Assembly (NCBI GenBank): GCA_902586905.1 | Contig: CACIJH010000004.1 | Location: 27,488-91,487 of the forward strand | Direction: 5' to 3' | Length of the DNA: 64,000 nucleotides | Source: an uncultured Bacteroidota bacterium | GTDB lineage: Bacteria; Bacteroidota; Bacteroidia; Flavobacteriales; Flavobacteriaceae | Part shown: positions 53,279 to 63,221 of the stretch, in pieces | Numbering within the stretch: position 1 is the stretch's first letter | Layout of the letters: the number at the start of each line of letters is the position of its first letter | Made by a program: the position numbers and the translations under genes | Notes under the pieces: model-generated | Told to the model about the DNA's origin: nothing | Seen by the model: only the letters and a program-made list of their open reading frames with translations | Databases searched by the model: none

Positions 53279-53947
53279 ATGCAATTTCCATCCGAACTCT
53301 ATACTTTTTTTAAAGAACTAAAACACAACAATAATCGTGAGTGGTTTGCTACGCACAAACCGAGGTTTAAGGAGATTGAGAGTCAGGTGAAGGCCTTTGG
53401 CGAAGCGCTAAAAGACCAACTCAATCAGCATGACAGTATTGATCGGTTTAAGTTGTTTCGCATTTATAGAGACATTCGTTTTTCGAAAGACAAAACCCCT
53501 TTTAAAACCCATTTCGGTCTGACTTGGCATCGCACAAAGCCTCAAAATAGAGGGGGATATTATTTGCATTTATCACCTGGTAAAAACTTTTTGGCGTGTG
53601 GGTTTTGGGCACCCAACCCAGCTGATCTCAAGCGCATCCGACAAGAGATTGACATCGATGGTGATGAGTATCGCGCCATCCTCAACGACAAGTCTTTTCG
53701 GAGTGTATGGGGTGAATTGGAGGGTGAAGCAGTGAAAACAGCTCCAAAGGGTTATGCCAAGGACCACCCACAGATTGATTTGTTGCGTTTTAAGCAGCAT
53801 ATATTCACGATCGACTACACAGACAAGGAAATCTGTCAACCTGACTTTATAGATCGTGGAGACAAAGCCCTACAAGCCGTACGACCCTTTGTGGACTATA
53901 TGAGCGATGTGCTGACAACCAATACAGACGGGGAGAGTTTGGTTTAA
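53279..53947 (+). CDS. DUF2461 domain-containing protein
   Basis: A 222-residue cytoplasmic protein of the TIGR02453/DUF2461 family. Recognisable parts: FFKELKHNNNREWFATHKPRF at the N terminus, KLFRIYRDIRFSKDKTPFKTH near residue 60 and a GGYYLHLSPGKNFLACGFW segment. The biochemical activity of this family is unknown. Divergent from the tiny membrane-protein cluster. Confidence 0.88.
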   Translation: MQFPSELYTFFKELKHNNNREWFATHKPRFKEIESQVKAFGEALKDQLNQHDSIDRFKLFRIYRDIRFSKDKTPFKTHFGLTWHRTKPQNRGGYYLHLSPGKNFLACGFWAPNPADLKRIRQEIDIDGDEYRAILNDKSFRSVWGELEGEAVKTAPKGYAKDHPQIDLLRFKQHIFTIDYTDKEICQPDFIDRGDKALQAVRPFVDYMSDVLTTNTDGESLV

Positions 53948-54157
53948 ATACTGTTCGATTGCTCATTTAGCGACTTGAGTTGTTTTGATATATTAAAATT
54001 TGGTGGCACAAATTGATTTGGTTTTTACTTTTTTATATATTTAAAAGATACCCAATAGACCTACTTAGAATGGCATTCCATTTTAAAATATAACATTGAT
54101 ACAAGGGTTTTGTCAAGGTCTATGGACTTAAACAGATCTCTATGGAGTTTATTTTAC

Positions 54158-54897
54158 TTATTCCTCAGGCGAGTAGCGCTTGTATAAAATAAGGTCTTCG
54201 TGGCGTTTGGCAATATGGAGGTTGGTAAACCAATGTACACCAGAAACTCTAATCATTCCTTCTTTTCTGTCATTTGCAGTAGCTGTGTCTTCATAATTTG
54301 AAATAAAATGACCAGCTCCACCCCTAAAACCAAATCCTAACCACATTTTGTTCTCCTTGATTAAAGGAAATATTTCTTTATAAGTTATTGCATTTTGATA
54401 CCCAATAATCACAAACTTTTTAACGTATTCAACCAGTTGGGTTACATATTCCCGAAACAATGAAAAAGGAGGGTTGGTTACCACAATATCAGCTTGTTGG
54501 AGCAGAGCAATACTCTCAGGACTTCTAAAGTCGCCATCGCCCTTGAGGTATTGTACGCCAATTTCTGCAATATCTGGTACTTTGTTATTGTTGGTGTCGC
54601 CACAGTATTCCAAATAAATGGATCGTTCTGAGTTGTGCGCACTAAACAAGTCTCTGTTTTGATTTTGATAACAAGTGGTAATGAGTTTTTTTAACCCTAA
54701 ATCTTCAAAATTATATTAGAAGTAATGGAAGAAATTGCTAATCCGAGGATTATCACAATTGCAATACACCACCTTATCTTTAAAATGATGGCGATAGTGC
54801 CTGAGTTCATTTTCTATATCCCCAAGTTGGGTATAGAATTCGTCTTTTTTGGCGTTTTTAGCCTTGTGTAGTTATGATTGGCAGTTTGGGTTGCCAT
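54158..54897 (-). pseudogene. Decayed EcoRI-type adenine-specific DNA methyltransferase
   Basis: The track shows only the last 163 residues, which contain the catalytic ADIVVTNPPFSLF motif of N6-adenine methylases. Reading upstream on the minus strand, homology continues: FEDLGLKKLITTCYQNQN just before it, an in-frame TAA at 54716-54718, then KKDEFYTQLGDIENELRHY and FKDKVVYCNCDNP in the same frame, and a single-base frameshift near 54868-54875 before the ATG at 54897. The C terminus ends at RYSPEE, short of the roughly 320-residue full family length. One stop, one frameshift and a truncated end show an inactive remnant. No restriction endonuclease gene lies beside it. Confidence 0.75.
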
Positions 54898-55028
54898 AGA
54901 TACAATAGATTTGGTGTGCCGAGGCACCATTCATACAAATCCAAATCAATACTATAAAAAGTAGGGTAGGTTAAGCGATTTACAATCTATTGACTTTGAT
55001 TATTCAAAAACGAAGATAAAAAAATTGT

Positions 55029-55445
55029 CTAACCAGCCTTAGACAAAACCTGCGGCACCAACAACTGCAATTGGTCTTGCAAACGAGCAATCACCAAGTT
55101 CATCATCCTTTTGTTGAATTTCGATGAATTTTGAGTATAAGCTGTGTACTCTTTCATCGTGAACTGGCCAATGATCATGCCTTTCAGCGCGTTGCGATAC
55201 TTTTGATCTTTATGTATGGCATTCTCGATATACGCCATTTGCTTGTCAATCGGAATATCAAAAAACACCCCCTTATGCTTGATCGCATAATTGACAAAAG
55301 AGGCGAGGAGTAGGGGGTTTTGCAACTTTAAAACTGGTCGTAGCGTAGCGTTTTGAAAACGCTCTTCAGCAGACATATTCTCAAAGGTTTGATACTTTTT
55401 GATTTGAGGACGAATACGAAGGATATCATTGTGTCGGTCGTTCAT
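55029..55445 (-). CDS. Conserved protein of unknown function (often labelled glyoxalase)
   Basis: With the ATG at 55445 (residue 29 of the track ORF) it has 138 residues. The core LRPVLKLQNPLLLASFVNY, KGMIIGQFTMKEYTAY and MMNLVIARLQ is one I recall from Flavobacteriia, where it is labelled glyoxalase although it lacks the metal ligands and beta-alpha-beta repeats of that fold. It is all-helical looking, cytoplasmic. It lies 84 bases after the gamma-glutamyltransferase stop. Confidence 0.75.
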   Translation of the reverse strand: MNDRHNDILRIRPQIKKYQTFENMSAEERFQNATLRPVLKLQNPLLLASFVNYAIKHKGVFFDIPIDKQMAYIENAIHKDQKYRNALKGMIIGQFTMKEYTAYTQNSSKFNKRMMNLVIARLQDQLQLLVPQVLSKAG

Positions 55446-55529
55446 CGTCTTGGATTTGTATAAAATTACAACGCAAAAACAATTACAATACTTGCTCACA
55501 AGGCTGTTCATTAACAACCTTATCAACAA

Positions 55530-57233
55530 TCAATACCCAAGGGCAGTATTGTCCCCTCGTGGGTCTGCGCCTCCCTCCAAACGACCATCAGGAAGTACCA
55601 ATATGCAATTCATACGACCAATTTTATCTGTCATTCGAAGTTGATGTCCCAAGGCCTCGAGTTGGGCTTGTGTGCTATTGGATAACGCATCTGTTTCCAA
55701 TCGTATTTCGTCTGGATACCACTGATGATGCACACGCTTGGCATTGACAGCCTCTTGCATGCCCATTCCATGATCAATTACATTGAGCAGGGTTTGATAA
55801 ACGCTGGTAATGATTGTAGAACCACCAGGCGTACCTAGCACCATTTTCAGTTTATCATTATAAGTAACAATGGTCGGTGTCATCGAACTCAACATTCTCT
55901 TGTTTGGCGCTATCGCATTGGCCTCGCCACCAATCAAACCATAGAGGTTGGGGCTTCCAGGTTTGCTGCTAAAATCGTCCATTTCGTTGTTGAGAAAAAA
56001 CCCAGCACCTTGCACCATGACCTTACTCCCAAACGAACTGTTTAGAGTCGTGGTAATTGACACTGCATTACCTTGATCATCCACAACTGAAAGATGAGTG
56101 GTTTCTGGGCTTTCCTTGGGAGGGATTTCTCCTGCAGAAACTACTGCAGAGGGAGTGGCTTTGTCGAAGCTAATCCCATCATAACGTTGTTGATTGTAAA
56201 CAGAATCCAGCAACTGTTCAATAGGTATATCTACAAAATCGGGATCACCAAGATAGGTTGCGCGATCGGCATACACACGACGCTCTAACTCTGTCATCAA
56301 ATGAATTGTTTTGGCACTGTTATGACCCCAATTGGCAATGGGATAATTGGCAGTACCTCGCAGCAATTGCATCAACGCAACACCACCACTTGAAGGAGGG
56401 CCCATACTGATGATTTGATGCCCACGATAGTGTCCAATGATGGGTTTCCGCCATATGCTTTTATAATTTTTTAAGTCCGAATGGGTGATGATTCCATTTC
56501 CACTTTTCATTTCCGCAACGATTTGATCTGCTGTTTTTCCTTCGTAAAAACCCCTACGGCCTTGCAGTTGAATACGTGTTAAGGTACGTGCTAGCTCAGG
56601 TTGTTGGATGGTATCACCCTTTTGCCAAGGTTCATCGGAGAGATGGGGGATTGACCATCGATTTTGTTGTTGAAATTCATCTTGATTTATGTTCAAAATA
56701 TCAGCTGCCAAGGCAGTTAACGTATAGCAATTTTTCGCCAAATCGATCGATGGTTGAATCAATTCTGACATGGGCAATGAACCAAATTTATCATGCAGTT
56801 GAAACATTCCATCAACAGCACCAGGCACACCACTCGCCAAATTGCCATGGGTGCTCCATTGCTTTGAATTTAGTCTTCCGTTGGCATCTAGATACATATC
56901 ACGATCAGCAAGTCCAGGGGCTTTTTCCCTAAAATCCAAAGAGGCAATTGTGCCATCATCCAATCGAATCACTGCAAAACCACCACCACCGATGTTACCA
57001 GCTTGTGGATAAACAACAGATAAGGCAAAATGAGTGGCAATGGCAGAGTCGATTGCATTTCCACCCTTTTTCATGATTTCGAGCCCAATAGCCGACGCTA
57101 AAGGGTGTGCTGATGAAACCATAGCCTTTTCAGAAATTTTGCCCTTCAGAGGAATTCGTTGGCTGTGATTGACACAAGAATAGAGTGTAAGAAGGAAAAT
57201 ACTAAAAAAGAAAAAACGTCTGCTTGGGGACAT
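55530..57233 (-). CDS. ggt: Gamma-glutamyltransferase
   Basis: Starting at the ATG at 57233 (residue 16 of the track ORF) gives 567 residues with a lipoprotein signal MSPSRRFFFFSIFLLTLYSC, so it is anchored in the periplasm or outer membrane. GGT is made as one chain and cuts itself before a catalytic threonine; here that is the second T of ETTHLSVVD near residue 378, followed by NAVSITTTLNSSFGS and the oxyanion GSKV region. It breaks down glutathione and transfers the glutamyl group. Confidence 0.93.
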   Translation of the reverse strand: MSPSRRFFFFSIFLLTLYSCVNHSQRIPLKGKISEKAMVSSAHPLASAIGLEIMKKGGNAIDSAIATHFALSVVYPQAGNIGGGGFAVIRLDDGTIASLDFREKAPGLADRDMYLDANGRLNSKQWSTHGNLASGVPGAVDGMFQLHDKFGSLPMSELIQPSIDLAKNCYTLTALAADILNINQDEFQQQNRWSIPHLSDEPWQKGDTIQQPELARTLTRIQLQGRRGFYEGKTADQIVAEMKSGNGIITHSDLKNYKSIWRKPIIGHYRGHQIISMGPPSSGGVALMQLLRGTANYPIANWGHNSAKTIHLMTELERRVYADRATYLGDPDFVDIPIEQLLDSVYNQQRYDGISFDKATPSAVVSAGEIPPKESPETTHLSVVDDQGNAVSITTTLNSSFGSKVMVQGAGFFLNNEMDDFSSKPGSPNLYGLIGGEANAIAPNKRMLSSMTPTIVTYNDKLKMVLGTPGGSTIITSVYQTLLNVIDHGMGMQEAVNAKRVHHQWYPDEIRLETDALSNSTQAQLEALGHQLRMTDKIGRMNCILVLPDGRLEGGADPRGDNTALGY

Positions 57234-57366
57234 TTGAATGAAATTAATCAAAAATACAAATTGTTGCATTGATGTCAAACGAGCATTTGAAATTAAATTT
57301 TAAACTTAATTTAATATAACCACTCCAAAAAAATAATACATTTAGTTTTAATAAATAAATAGAAAA

Positions 57367-58299
57367 ATGAATAAAACAATAAGTATCGTACTAATATTCT
57401 TTAGCGTTGCACTTTTTGCACAAAAGAAAAAAAATGGTGAAATATACATCAAGCACCCATCGATAGATGTGATTTTTCAGTTGCATGATGCAATGAATGC
57501 AAATGACTCAATCGCTTTGGACAAACTCATAGCAGATGAATTCAAAGGTGTTTCTGGTGAGCAAATGAATCCCGATGCTGAACCGCAAACCAAAGAGGAG
57601 TTTATACAAACAGTAAAAAATCTACATACCAATTCGAGATATTTTTCTGTGAAACACACAGATAATGGTTACCCGGATGCTGTTGAATATAAAGATGAAT
57701 CATTTAGCAATGGTACATGGGTCTACAGTTGGGAATACTGGACTGCTGTCGGGGCAACTACAGGGATCGATTATTCACAGCCTAGACACACACAATATGT
57801 CGTAAATAAAAGCAATCAAATTGCATATTCACGAACATATTTTAATCAGTTTCCGTATTCAGAGACATGGAAAAGTCAAAATGAATTGATTGATGGAAGA
57901 ATTTATTCTCATCATGAAAACATCAACAAGGTGCGTAAGTTTATCAAAGCATTTCAATTTGACGATGATGAAAATTTATTTTCAGATTTTTCAGAGAACG
58001 TTAGAGTAGATGCAATTTTTAATGATTGGGATGCTGACCCATTGACTTTAGACGACTTTAAAGAAGGTATAAAAGAATTCAAATCCAATTACACCATCGT
58101 TGACATGAGAAATGTATGGATCAAGTATTTTGAGTTCGATGCACAACGCAACAATGTACAATCCTGGTGGCGTGTTGAAGTAACTCGCAAATCGGATCAG
58201 AAAAACATTGTTTTCCCTGTTATGTTCAATCATGCTTTCAATGATGATGGAGAAATTGTTCGTCATTTTGAATCTTGGGATCCCAGCAATCTTCAGTAA
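57367..58299 (+). CDS. Secreted protein with two NTF2/SnoaL-like domains
   Basis: A 310-residue protein with signal peptide MNKTISIVLIFFSVALFAQ. The mature part appears to be two related alpha+beta barrels of the NTF2-like type (about 30-165 and 190-310), each beginning with a helix pair (VIFQLHDAMNANDSIALDKLI, KVRKFIKAFQFDDDENLFSDF) and ending in a WRVEV/HFESWDP strand. Such domains bind small ligands or act as catalytic scaffolds. No specific activity can be assigned. Followed by a terminator. Confidence 0.75.
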   Translation: MNKTISIVLIFFSVALFAQKKKNGEIYIKHPSIDVIFQLHDAMNANDSIALDKLIADEFKGVSGEQMNPDAEPQTKEEFIQTVKNLHTNSRYFSVKHTDNGYPDAVEYKDESFSNGTWVYSWEYWTAVGATTGIDYSQPRHTQYVVNKSNQIAYSRTYFNQFPYSETWKSQNELIDGRIYSHHENINKVRKFIKAFQFDDDENLFSDFSENVRVDAIFNDWDADPLTLDDFKEGIKEFKSNYTIVDMRNVWIKYFEFDAQRNNVQSWWRVEVTRKSDQKNIVFPVMFNHAFNDDGEIVRHFESWDPSNLQ

Positions 58300-58305
58300 G
58301 CATTC

Positions 58306-58333
58306 AAACACCACTTAACTGTGGTGTTTTTTT
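58306..58333 (+). terminator. Intrinsic terminator after the NTF2-like gene
   Basis: AAACACCAC pairs with GTGGTGTTT around a six-base loop (9-base stem), then a T run. Confidence 0.85.
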
Positions 58334-58448
58334 ATTCTTCCTAATTTCCATAATATATATTATGTTAAATTATATTTTCTTCTTAATCCACCCCCCTTTT
58401 TTGTTATAAATAAAATTTTTGATAGATATTTGTTATAAATATCATTAT

Positions 58449-59561
58449 ATGACCATTGGAGTCCCAAAAGAAATTAAAAACAATGAGTATCGTGTGGGCA
58501 TGACCCCCACTGCTGTGAATACACTCGTTGCAGAGGGTCATTCTGTTTCTGTTGAATATAATGCTGGTATTGGCAGTGGTTTTCAAAATGAAGCCTATAT
58601 CGATGCGGGTGCTCAAATTGTGGAAAACACCAAAGAGGTTTATCGTGCTAATATGATTATCAAAGTCAAAGAGCCTTTGCCTCAAGAATATAAACTTATC
58701 AAAAAAGGACAACTCATATACACCTATTTTCACTTTGCATCTTCCAAAACACTGACAAAAGCTATGATGGACTGCAATGCTGTCTGTTTGGCCTATGAAA
58801 CCATTACTGATGACAATGGTGGTCTTCCTTTGCTTACACCCATGTCAATTGTTGCTGGTCGATTGGCCAGTCAACAAGGTGCGAAGTATTTGGAAAGCCC
58901 TCTAGGAGGATTAGGTGTACTGATGGGTGGTGTACAGGGTGTTTCCCCTGCTAATGTCATGGTACTCGGTGGTGGTGTTGTTGGCACCCAAGCTGCGTTG
59001 GTTGCTGCAGGAATGGGCGCAAACGTGACCATCTATGACATCAACCCAAAACGACTTGAAGAACTCAATGCCACTATGCCAGATAATGTTGCAACTTGCT
59101 TGTCAACACCCAATGCAATTGAAAACCATCTGCCAAAAGCGCATTTGGTAATTGGAGCTGTGCTGGTACCTGGTTCAAGGGCACCAAAACTAATTTCCCG
59201 AAAACACCTCAGTATCATGCAAAAAGGAGCTGTTTTGGTCGATGTTGCTGTCGATCAAGGGGGTTGTTTTGAAACGACTCGCCCAACCACTCACAAAAAC
59301 CCTACGTATGTGATTGATGATATACTTCACTATGCTGTTGCCAATATGCCAGGATGTGTTCCACATACATCAACCCAAGCACTTAACAATGTGACGTTAG
59401 ACTATGCTGTTGCACTTGCCAATCATGGTTGGCAATCGGCTTGTCAGCAACACCCTCACCTTGCCAATGGGCTCAATGTGGTACATGGAAAAGTAGTACA
59501 TCGAGCATTGGCAGAGGCGTTTTCGCTTCCCTTAACCCATTTGAATGAGATATTGATATAA
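58449..59561 (+). CDS. ald: Alanine dehydrogenase
   Basis: With the ATG at 58449 (residue 11 of the track ORF) it has 370 residues, starting MTIGVPKEIKNNEYRVGMTP like the family. Catalyses NAD-linked alanine/pyruvate interconversion. Visible: R15, the substrate lysine in IIKVKEP, the catalytic His in YTYFHFAS, the NAD loop VLGGGVVGTQAAL and the catalytic Asp in VDVAVDQGGC. Standard length. Its own transcript, since a terminator precedes it. Confidence 0.95.
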   Translation: MTIGVPKEIKNNEYRVGMTPTAVNTLVAEGHSVSVEYNAGIGSGFQNEAYIDAGAQIVENTKEVYRANMIIKVKEPLPQEYKLIKKGQLIYTYFHFASSKTLTKAMMDCNAVCLAYETITDDNGGLPLLTPMSIVAGRLASQQGAKYLESPLGGLGVLMGGVQGVSPANVMVLGGGVVGTQAALVAAGMGANVTIYDINPKRLEELNATMPDNVATCLSTPNAIENHLPKAHLVIGAVLVPGSRAPKLISRKHLSIMQKGAVLVDVAVDQGGCFETTRPTTHKNPTYVIDDILHYAVANMPGCVPHTSTQALNNVTLDYAVALANHGWQSACQQHPHLANGLNVVHGKVVHRALAEAFSLPLTHLNEILI

Positions 59562-59574
59562 ATGCTTAATTTTG
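59540..59574 (+). promoter_or_regulatory. Possible promoter for the 2OG oxygenase gene
   Basis: TTTG at 59540-59543, 23-base spacer and TAATTTTG at 59567-59574, 14 bases before the ATG. The spacer is at the long end of what is accepted. Confidence 0.4.
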
Positions 59575-59588
59575 TGTAAAGCACGAAT

Positions 59589-60530
59589 ATGAATCAAATT
59601 CCATCAGTTGACTTAAGAGATTTTTTAGGAAAGGACAATGATAAGCGTTTGTCTTTTATCAAAAACTTGGGTAGAGCTTACGAGGAAATTGGCTTTGTTG
59701 CACTCAAAGGGCATTTTCTGGACAAAGATTTGGTCGATGAACTTTACACCCAAGTTCGTCTGTTTTTTAATCTTCCTGATGAAACAAAAGCCAAATATGA
59801 AATTCCGGGACTTGCTGGTCAACGTGGTTACACCTCTTTTGGAAAAGAGCATGCAAAAGGGAGAACTACTGGCGATTTGAAAGAGTTTTTTCATTTTGGG
59901 CAAAACAATCCTCCGACAAATGGAGAAGATTATCCAGAAAATGTACTGGTTGATGAAAATCCTGCTTTTAACTCTATTGGTCAAAAAACTTTTGCAGCAC
60001 TCGAAAAAACAGGTCTTTTTGTTCTGCGAGCATTGGCACTGCATCTAGGCTTGGAAGAGTCATATTTTGATCCTTATGTCAAAGGTGGAAATAGCATTTT
60101 AAGAGCCATTCACTATCCCCCTATTCTGGAAGAACCCAAAGAAGCCGAACGTGCAGCAGCCCATGGTGATATAAATCTGATTACTCTGCTCATGGGTGCA
60201 CAAGGACGTGGCTTACAAGTACAAAACCATCAAGGAGATTGGATTGATGCCATTGCAGAAGAAGACGAACTTGTCATCAACGTGGGTGATATGCTCTCTA
60301 GACACACCAATAACAAGTTAAAATCAACCATCCACAGGGTTGTCAATCCACCTCGATCATCATGGGGCAGCTCACGCTACTCTATCCCTTTCTTTATGCA
60401 TCCAATTTCGAATATGAAACTCGATGTACTCCCCCATTGCATTGATGATGAAAACCCTAAAAAATTTGAAAATATCACTGCTGGTGAATTTTTGGAAGAA
60501 CGCCTTCGAGATTTGGGTTTACGAAAATAA
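59589..60530 (+). CDS. Isopenicillin N synthase-like 2-oxoglutarate/Fe(II) oxygenase
   Basis: A 313-residue enzyme of the IPNS-like family. Iron ligands H192, D194 and H249 (HGDINLITLL, TIHRVV) and the substrate/cosubstrate RYS motif (R263, S265) are in place. The N-terminal PSVDLRDF and IGFVALKGH segments are typical. It could act on flavonoid-like, amino-acid or peptide substrates; sequence does not decide. It is followed after two bases by the SUI1 gene, so co-transcribed. Confidence 0.88.
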   Translation: MNQIPSVDLRDFLGKDNDKRLSFIKNLGRAYEEIGFVALKGHFLDKDLVDELYTQVRLFFNLPDETKAKYEIPGLAGQRGYTSFGKEHAKGRTTGDLKEFFHFGQNNPPTNGEDYPENVLVDENPAFNSIGQKTFAALEKTGLFVLRALALHLGLEESYFDPYVKGGNSILRAIHYPPILEEPKEAERAAAHGDINLITLLMGAQGRGLQVQNHQGDWIDAIAEEDELVINVGDMLSRHTNNKLKSTIHRVVNPPRSSWGSSRYSIPFFMHPISNMKLDVLPHCIDDENPKKFENITAGEFLEERLRDLGLRK

Positions 60531-60532
60531 TC

Positions 60533-60856
60533 ATGGCAAAACTCAACAGCCTTTCTGACCTAAAATCTCTCTTTCCTGAAGCCGAAGGGGCTTATAAACC
60601 TGAACCAAAAATGAGAAAACAAAATTTAGAAGCGCATTTTAGCAACAAAGGTCGAGGCGGAAAAACTGTAACTGTCATCAAAGGATTTATCGGCAATTCA
60701 AAAGAACTCAAAGCCCTCGAGAAAGAGTTAAAATCACTATGCGCAGTTGGGGGAAGTGCTAAAAACAATGAAATTATCATACAAGGAAATTTTAGAGATA
60801 AGATCATGGCATACTTACAAAAGCAAGGACACAATGTGAAACGAGTGGGTGGATGA
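60533..60856 (+). CDS. SUI1/eIF1-family translation factor (YciH-like)
   Basis: A 107-residue protein with a C-terminal SUI1 domain (about 35-107): GRGGKTVTVIKGF, ELKSLCAVGGSAKNNEI and the QGNFRDKIMAYL ending. Bacterial members (YciH) affect start-codon choice. N-terminal 30 residues are a basic linker. Its stop overlaps the next gene by ATGA, so it belongs to the same operon as the oxygenase and phosphorylase. Confidence 0.92.
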   Translation: MAKLNSLSDLKSLFPEAEGAYKPEPKMRKQNLEAHFSNKGRGGKTVTVIKGFIGNSKELKALEKELKSLCAVGGSAKNNEIIIQGNFRDKIMAYLQKQGHNVKRVGG

Positions 60857-61722
60857 ATGCATCAGAACTCATATTGAATTATGATGGCTCTATTTACCAT
60901 TTAGGAATCAGACCCGAGCATTGCGCTCCTTTTATCATCACTGTTGGAGACCCCGAACGAGTACCAACAGTATCTCAATTTTTTGATCGCATTGACATTC
61001 GACACCAAAGAAGAGAAATTTGTATTCATACTGGCAAGCTGGGAAATCAATCCATAAGTGTTATTTCAACTGGCATGGGGACAGATAATATCGATATAGT
61101 CTTCAACGAAATCGATGCTTTGTTTTCTTTTGATCTCAACACAGGAAAACCTCTTCACTCCCCTACTCCTCTGACTTTTATTCGTTTGGGTACCTCTGGA
61201 GCCATTCAGGCTAATATTGCACTAGACAGTTTGGTCGTTGCCAAAGGGGCTATTGGTTTTGACAACTTGATGCATTATTATGACCCAAAAATGAGCGACC
61301 ACCCCCTTGCCGAATCACTTCACGCACACATGGGAAACCCAAAAAAAATCAACCATCCATACTATGCGTTGGGTGATGAAAGTCTATTGGCGGCTTGTAT
61401 TGATCTTGGTATGCAACAAGGGATTATTGCTACAAATGCAGGTTTTTATGCACCACAAGGACGTCATTTGAGAACCCAAAAAGTTGTCGACTCTGATAAT
61501 CATCATTTATCTCAATTCAAGTATAATAACAGCGTGATCACCAATTTCGATATGGAAACTGCCGGCATCTATGGCTTGAGTCGTGTTTTGGGGCATAAAG
61601 CCATTTCGGTTTCTGCCATACTCGCAAATCGAATCAATGGCACATTCTCTAAAAATCCAGATCAGGCTGTTCATGATATGATCGCAACTGTCACTTCTGC
61701 AATCAAAGAAGGCAAATTATAG
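60853..61722 (+). CDS. Nucleoside phosphorylase, uridine phosphorylase-like
   Basis: A 289-residue protein of the NP-1 (Udp/PNP) family. Phosphate-binding GDPERV near residue 35, STGMGTDNIDIV, the IRLGTSGAI loop and the catalytic/ribose region NFDMETAGIYG are visible. Nucleoside phosphorolysis for salvage; uridine is likeliest by overall resemblance. Four-base overlap with the SUI1 gene. Confidence 0.9.
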   Translation: MNASELILNYDGSIYHLGIRPEHCAPFIITVGDPERVPTVSQFFDRIDIRHQRREICIHTGKLGNQSISVISTGMGTDNIDIVFNEIDALFSFDLNTGKPLHSPTPLTFIRLGTSGAIQANIALDSLVVAKGAIGFDNLMHYYDPKMSDHPLAESLHAHMGNPKKINHPYYALGDESLLAACIDLGMQQGIIATNAGFYAPQGRHLRTQKVVDSDNHHLSQFKYNNSVITNFDMETAGIYGLSRVLGHKAISVSAILANRINGTFSKNPDQAVHDMIATVTSAIKEGKL

Positions 61723-61803
61723 CTTTCATCAATATAATTTTTGATTTTTTGATACTGCTTTGGCATAACATTTGTTGCATGTTTATCACTAAAACTCCAA
61801 ATC

Positions 61804-62511
61804 ATGAAATATCTTTTTTTTCTTACCCCATTCCTATTTTTTTCCTGTGTAACAACTGATTATGATATAGAGGCGAATGATCTCTTTGATGATGTAAACG
61901 CAACAGTAAATGAAACATTAGAGCAAACAGCTGACTATCGAGTTAGCTTTGTTTTTGATTGGAATAAAACTGACTTTCCAACTGATTACCCTTACTCTGC
62001 ACATTTCTCACCACTTGTTGGGTGGGTGCATGAAAAAGATCATACATATTTTAATGAGGGCCAACTTGCCTCCAAAGGTATTGAGCAGATGGCCGAAACA
62101 GGAAGTACATCAACGCTAGTGAGTGAGTTGCAAGCCCTCATTGACAACAACGAAGGACTATCGACCTACACTGGAAGTGGGCTCAACAGTGGTGTTGGTA
62201 CTATTTCGATTGACATCACAGTAAACCTCGACTTTCCAGCTGTTTCCTTAGCATCGATGCTTGCACCTAGCCCTGATTGGTTTGTTGCCAGTATCAATGT
62301 TAATCTACTTGAAGAAGATGGAGGGTTTGTGATTGAAAAAACTGTAGTTGGTCATGTCTATGATGCTGGCACAGAAGAGGGTGATACTTTTTCATTCAAC
62401 AACGAAGAATCATGCCCACAAGAACCCATCAGAGAAATTGTTGAAATGCCTTTGGGCAATGGCACATTTGTAAAATCTTCGTTGTGTACAGTTGTTTTCA
62501 CAAAACTCTAA
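61804..62511 (+). CDS. Spondin-domain lipoprotein
   Basis: A 235-residue lipoprotein (MKYLFFLTPFLFFSC, lipobox FFSC). Residues about 45-230 match the spondin N domain: YRVSFVFDWNKTDFPTDYP, HFSPLVGWVHEKD and the SMLAPSPDWFVAS motif. Spondin domains are best known from animal matrix proteins, but a group occurs in marine bacteria, mostly Bacteroidota. Probably surface-exposed; ligand unknown. It converges with ung. Confidence 0.85.
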   Translation: MKYLFFLTPFLFFSCVTTDYDIEANDLFDDVNATVNETLEQTADYRVSFVFDWNKTDFPTDYPYSAHFSPLVGWVHEKDHTYFNEGQLASKGIEQMAETGSTSTLVSELQALIDNNEGLSTYTGSGLNSGVGTISIDITVNLDFPAVSLASMLAPSPDWFVASINVNLLEEDGGFVIEKTVVGHVYDAGTEEGDTFSFNNEESCPQEPIREIVEMPLGNGTFVKSSLCTVVFTKL

Positions 62512-63180
62512 CTACCAATCAATTGTAGGCTTTCCTTTGCTTGTCAGAAACGCATTGGCCTGACTAAAATGTCGATTGCCAAACCACAACCCTCTGTTGG
62601 CACTCAGTGGTGATGGATGTCCAGAGGTCAAAACCAGGTGGCGTTCTCTATCAATTCGCTTGCCTTTTTGCTTTGCATAATTCCCCCACAACATAAAAAC
62701 AACATGATTACACTGTGCTGAAATCACATCAATTGCAGCATCTGTAAATAATTCCCAGCCCTTATTTTGATGACTTCCAGCTTTGCTCGCTTCAACTGTA
62801 AGGGTTGCATTGAGGAGCAATACCCCCTGAGATGCCCAAGAGGTCAGTGAGCCATGCTTGGGATATTCCTTTCCTGTGTCAGACTCCAGTTCTTTAAATA
62901 TATTGATGAGTGATGGTGGATGAGCTATGCCTTCAGGTACTGAAAAACTCAATCCGTGCGCCTGCCCTGCACCATGATATGGATCTTGACCTAAGATAAC
63001 AACACGTATTTGTGGAAGTGGACAAGAATCCAAGGCGTTGAAAATGAGTCCAGCAGGTGGATAAACAGTCGTCGATTGATAAGCATATCGCACAAAGTTT
63101 GTCAACTCCTTGAAGTATGGTTTTAAAAACTCCTCTGATAAGGCAGCTTTCCACGACGATTCCAGTTTAACATTCATCAA
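62512..63180 (-). CDS. ung: Uracil-DNA glycosylase
   Basis: A 222-residue family 1 enzyme that removes uracil from DNA. Motif [19 protein letters not shown] contains the catalytic D66 with Y68 and H69; motif B is [11 protein letters not shown], containing the catalytic His. Standard length. Its stop abuts that of the spondin gene. Confidence 0.96.
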   Translation of the reverse strand: MMNVKLESSWKAALSEEFLKPYFKELTNFVRYAYQSTTVYPPAGLIFNALDSCPLPQIRVVILGQDPYHGAGQAHGLSFSVPEGIAHPPSLINIFKELESDTGKEYPKHGSLTSWASQGVLLLNATLTVEASKAGSHQNKGWELFTDAAIDVISAQCNHVVFMLWGNYAKQKGKRIDRERHLVLTSGHPSPLSANRGLWFGNRHFSQANAFLTSKGKPTIDW

Positions 63181-63221
63181 AAAAAAGTTAGTTTTGTGTT
63201 TTCCGAAGGTAAGGAAATGCG

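Noticed and set aside
53948-54157. Possible small gene or RNA in the 210-base gap before the methyltransferase remnant
   Set aside because: AT-rich with no convincing ORF, hairpin or promoter match; it may be decayed 3' sequence of the methyltransferase gene.
54158-55028. A working restriction-modification system
   Set aside because: Only a mutated methyltransferase fragment is present and no endonuclease gene flanks it.
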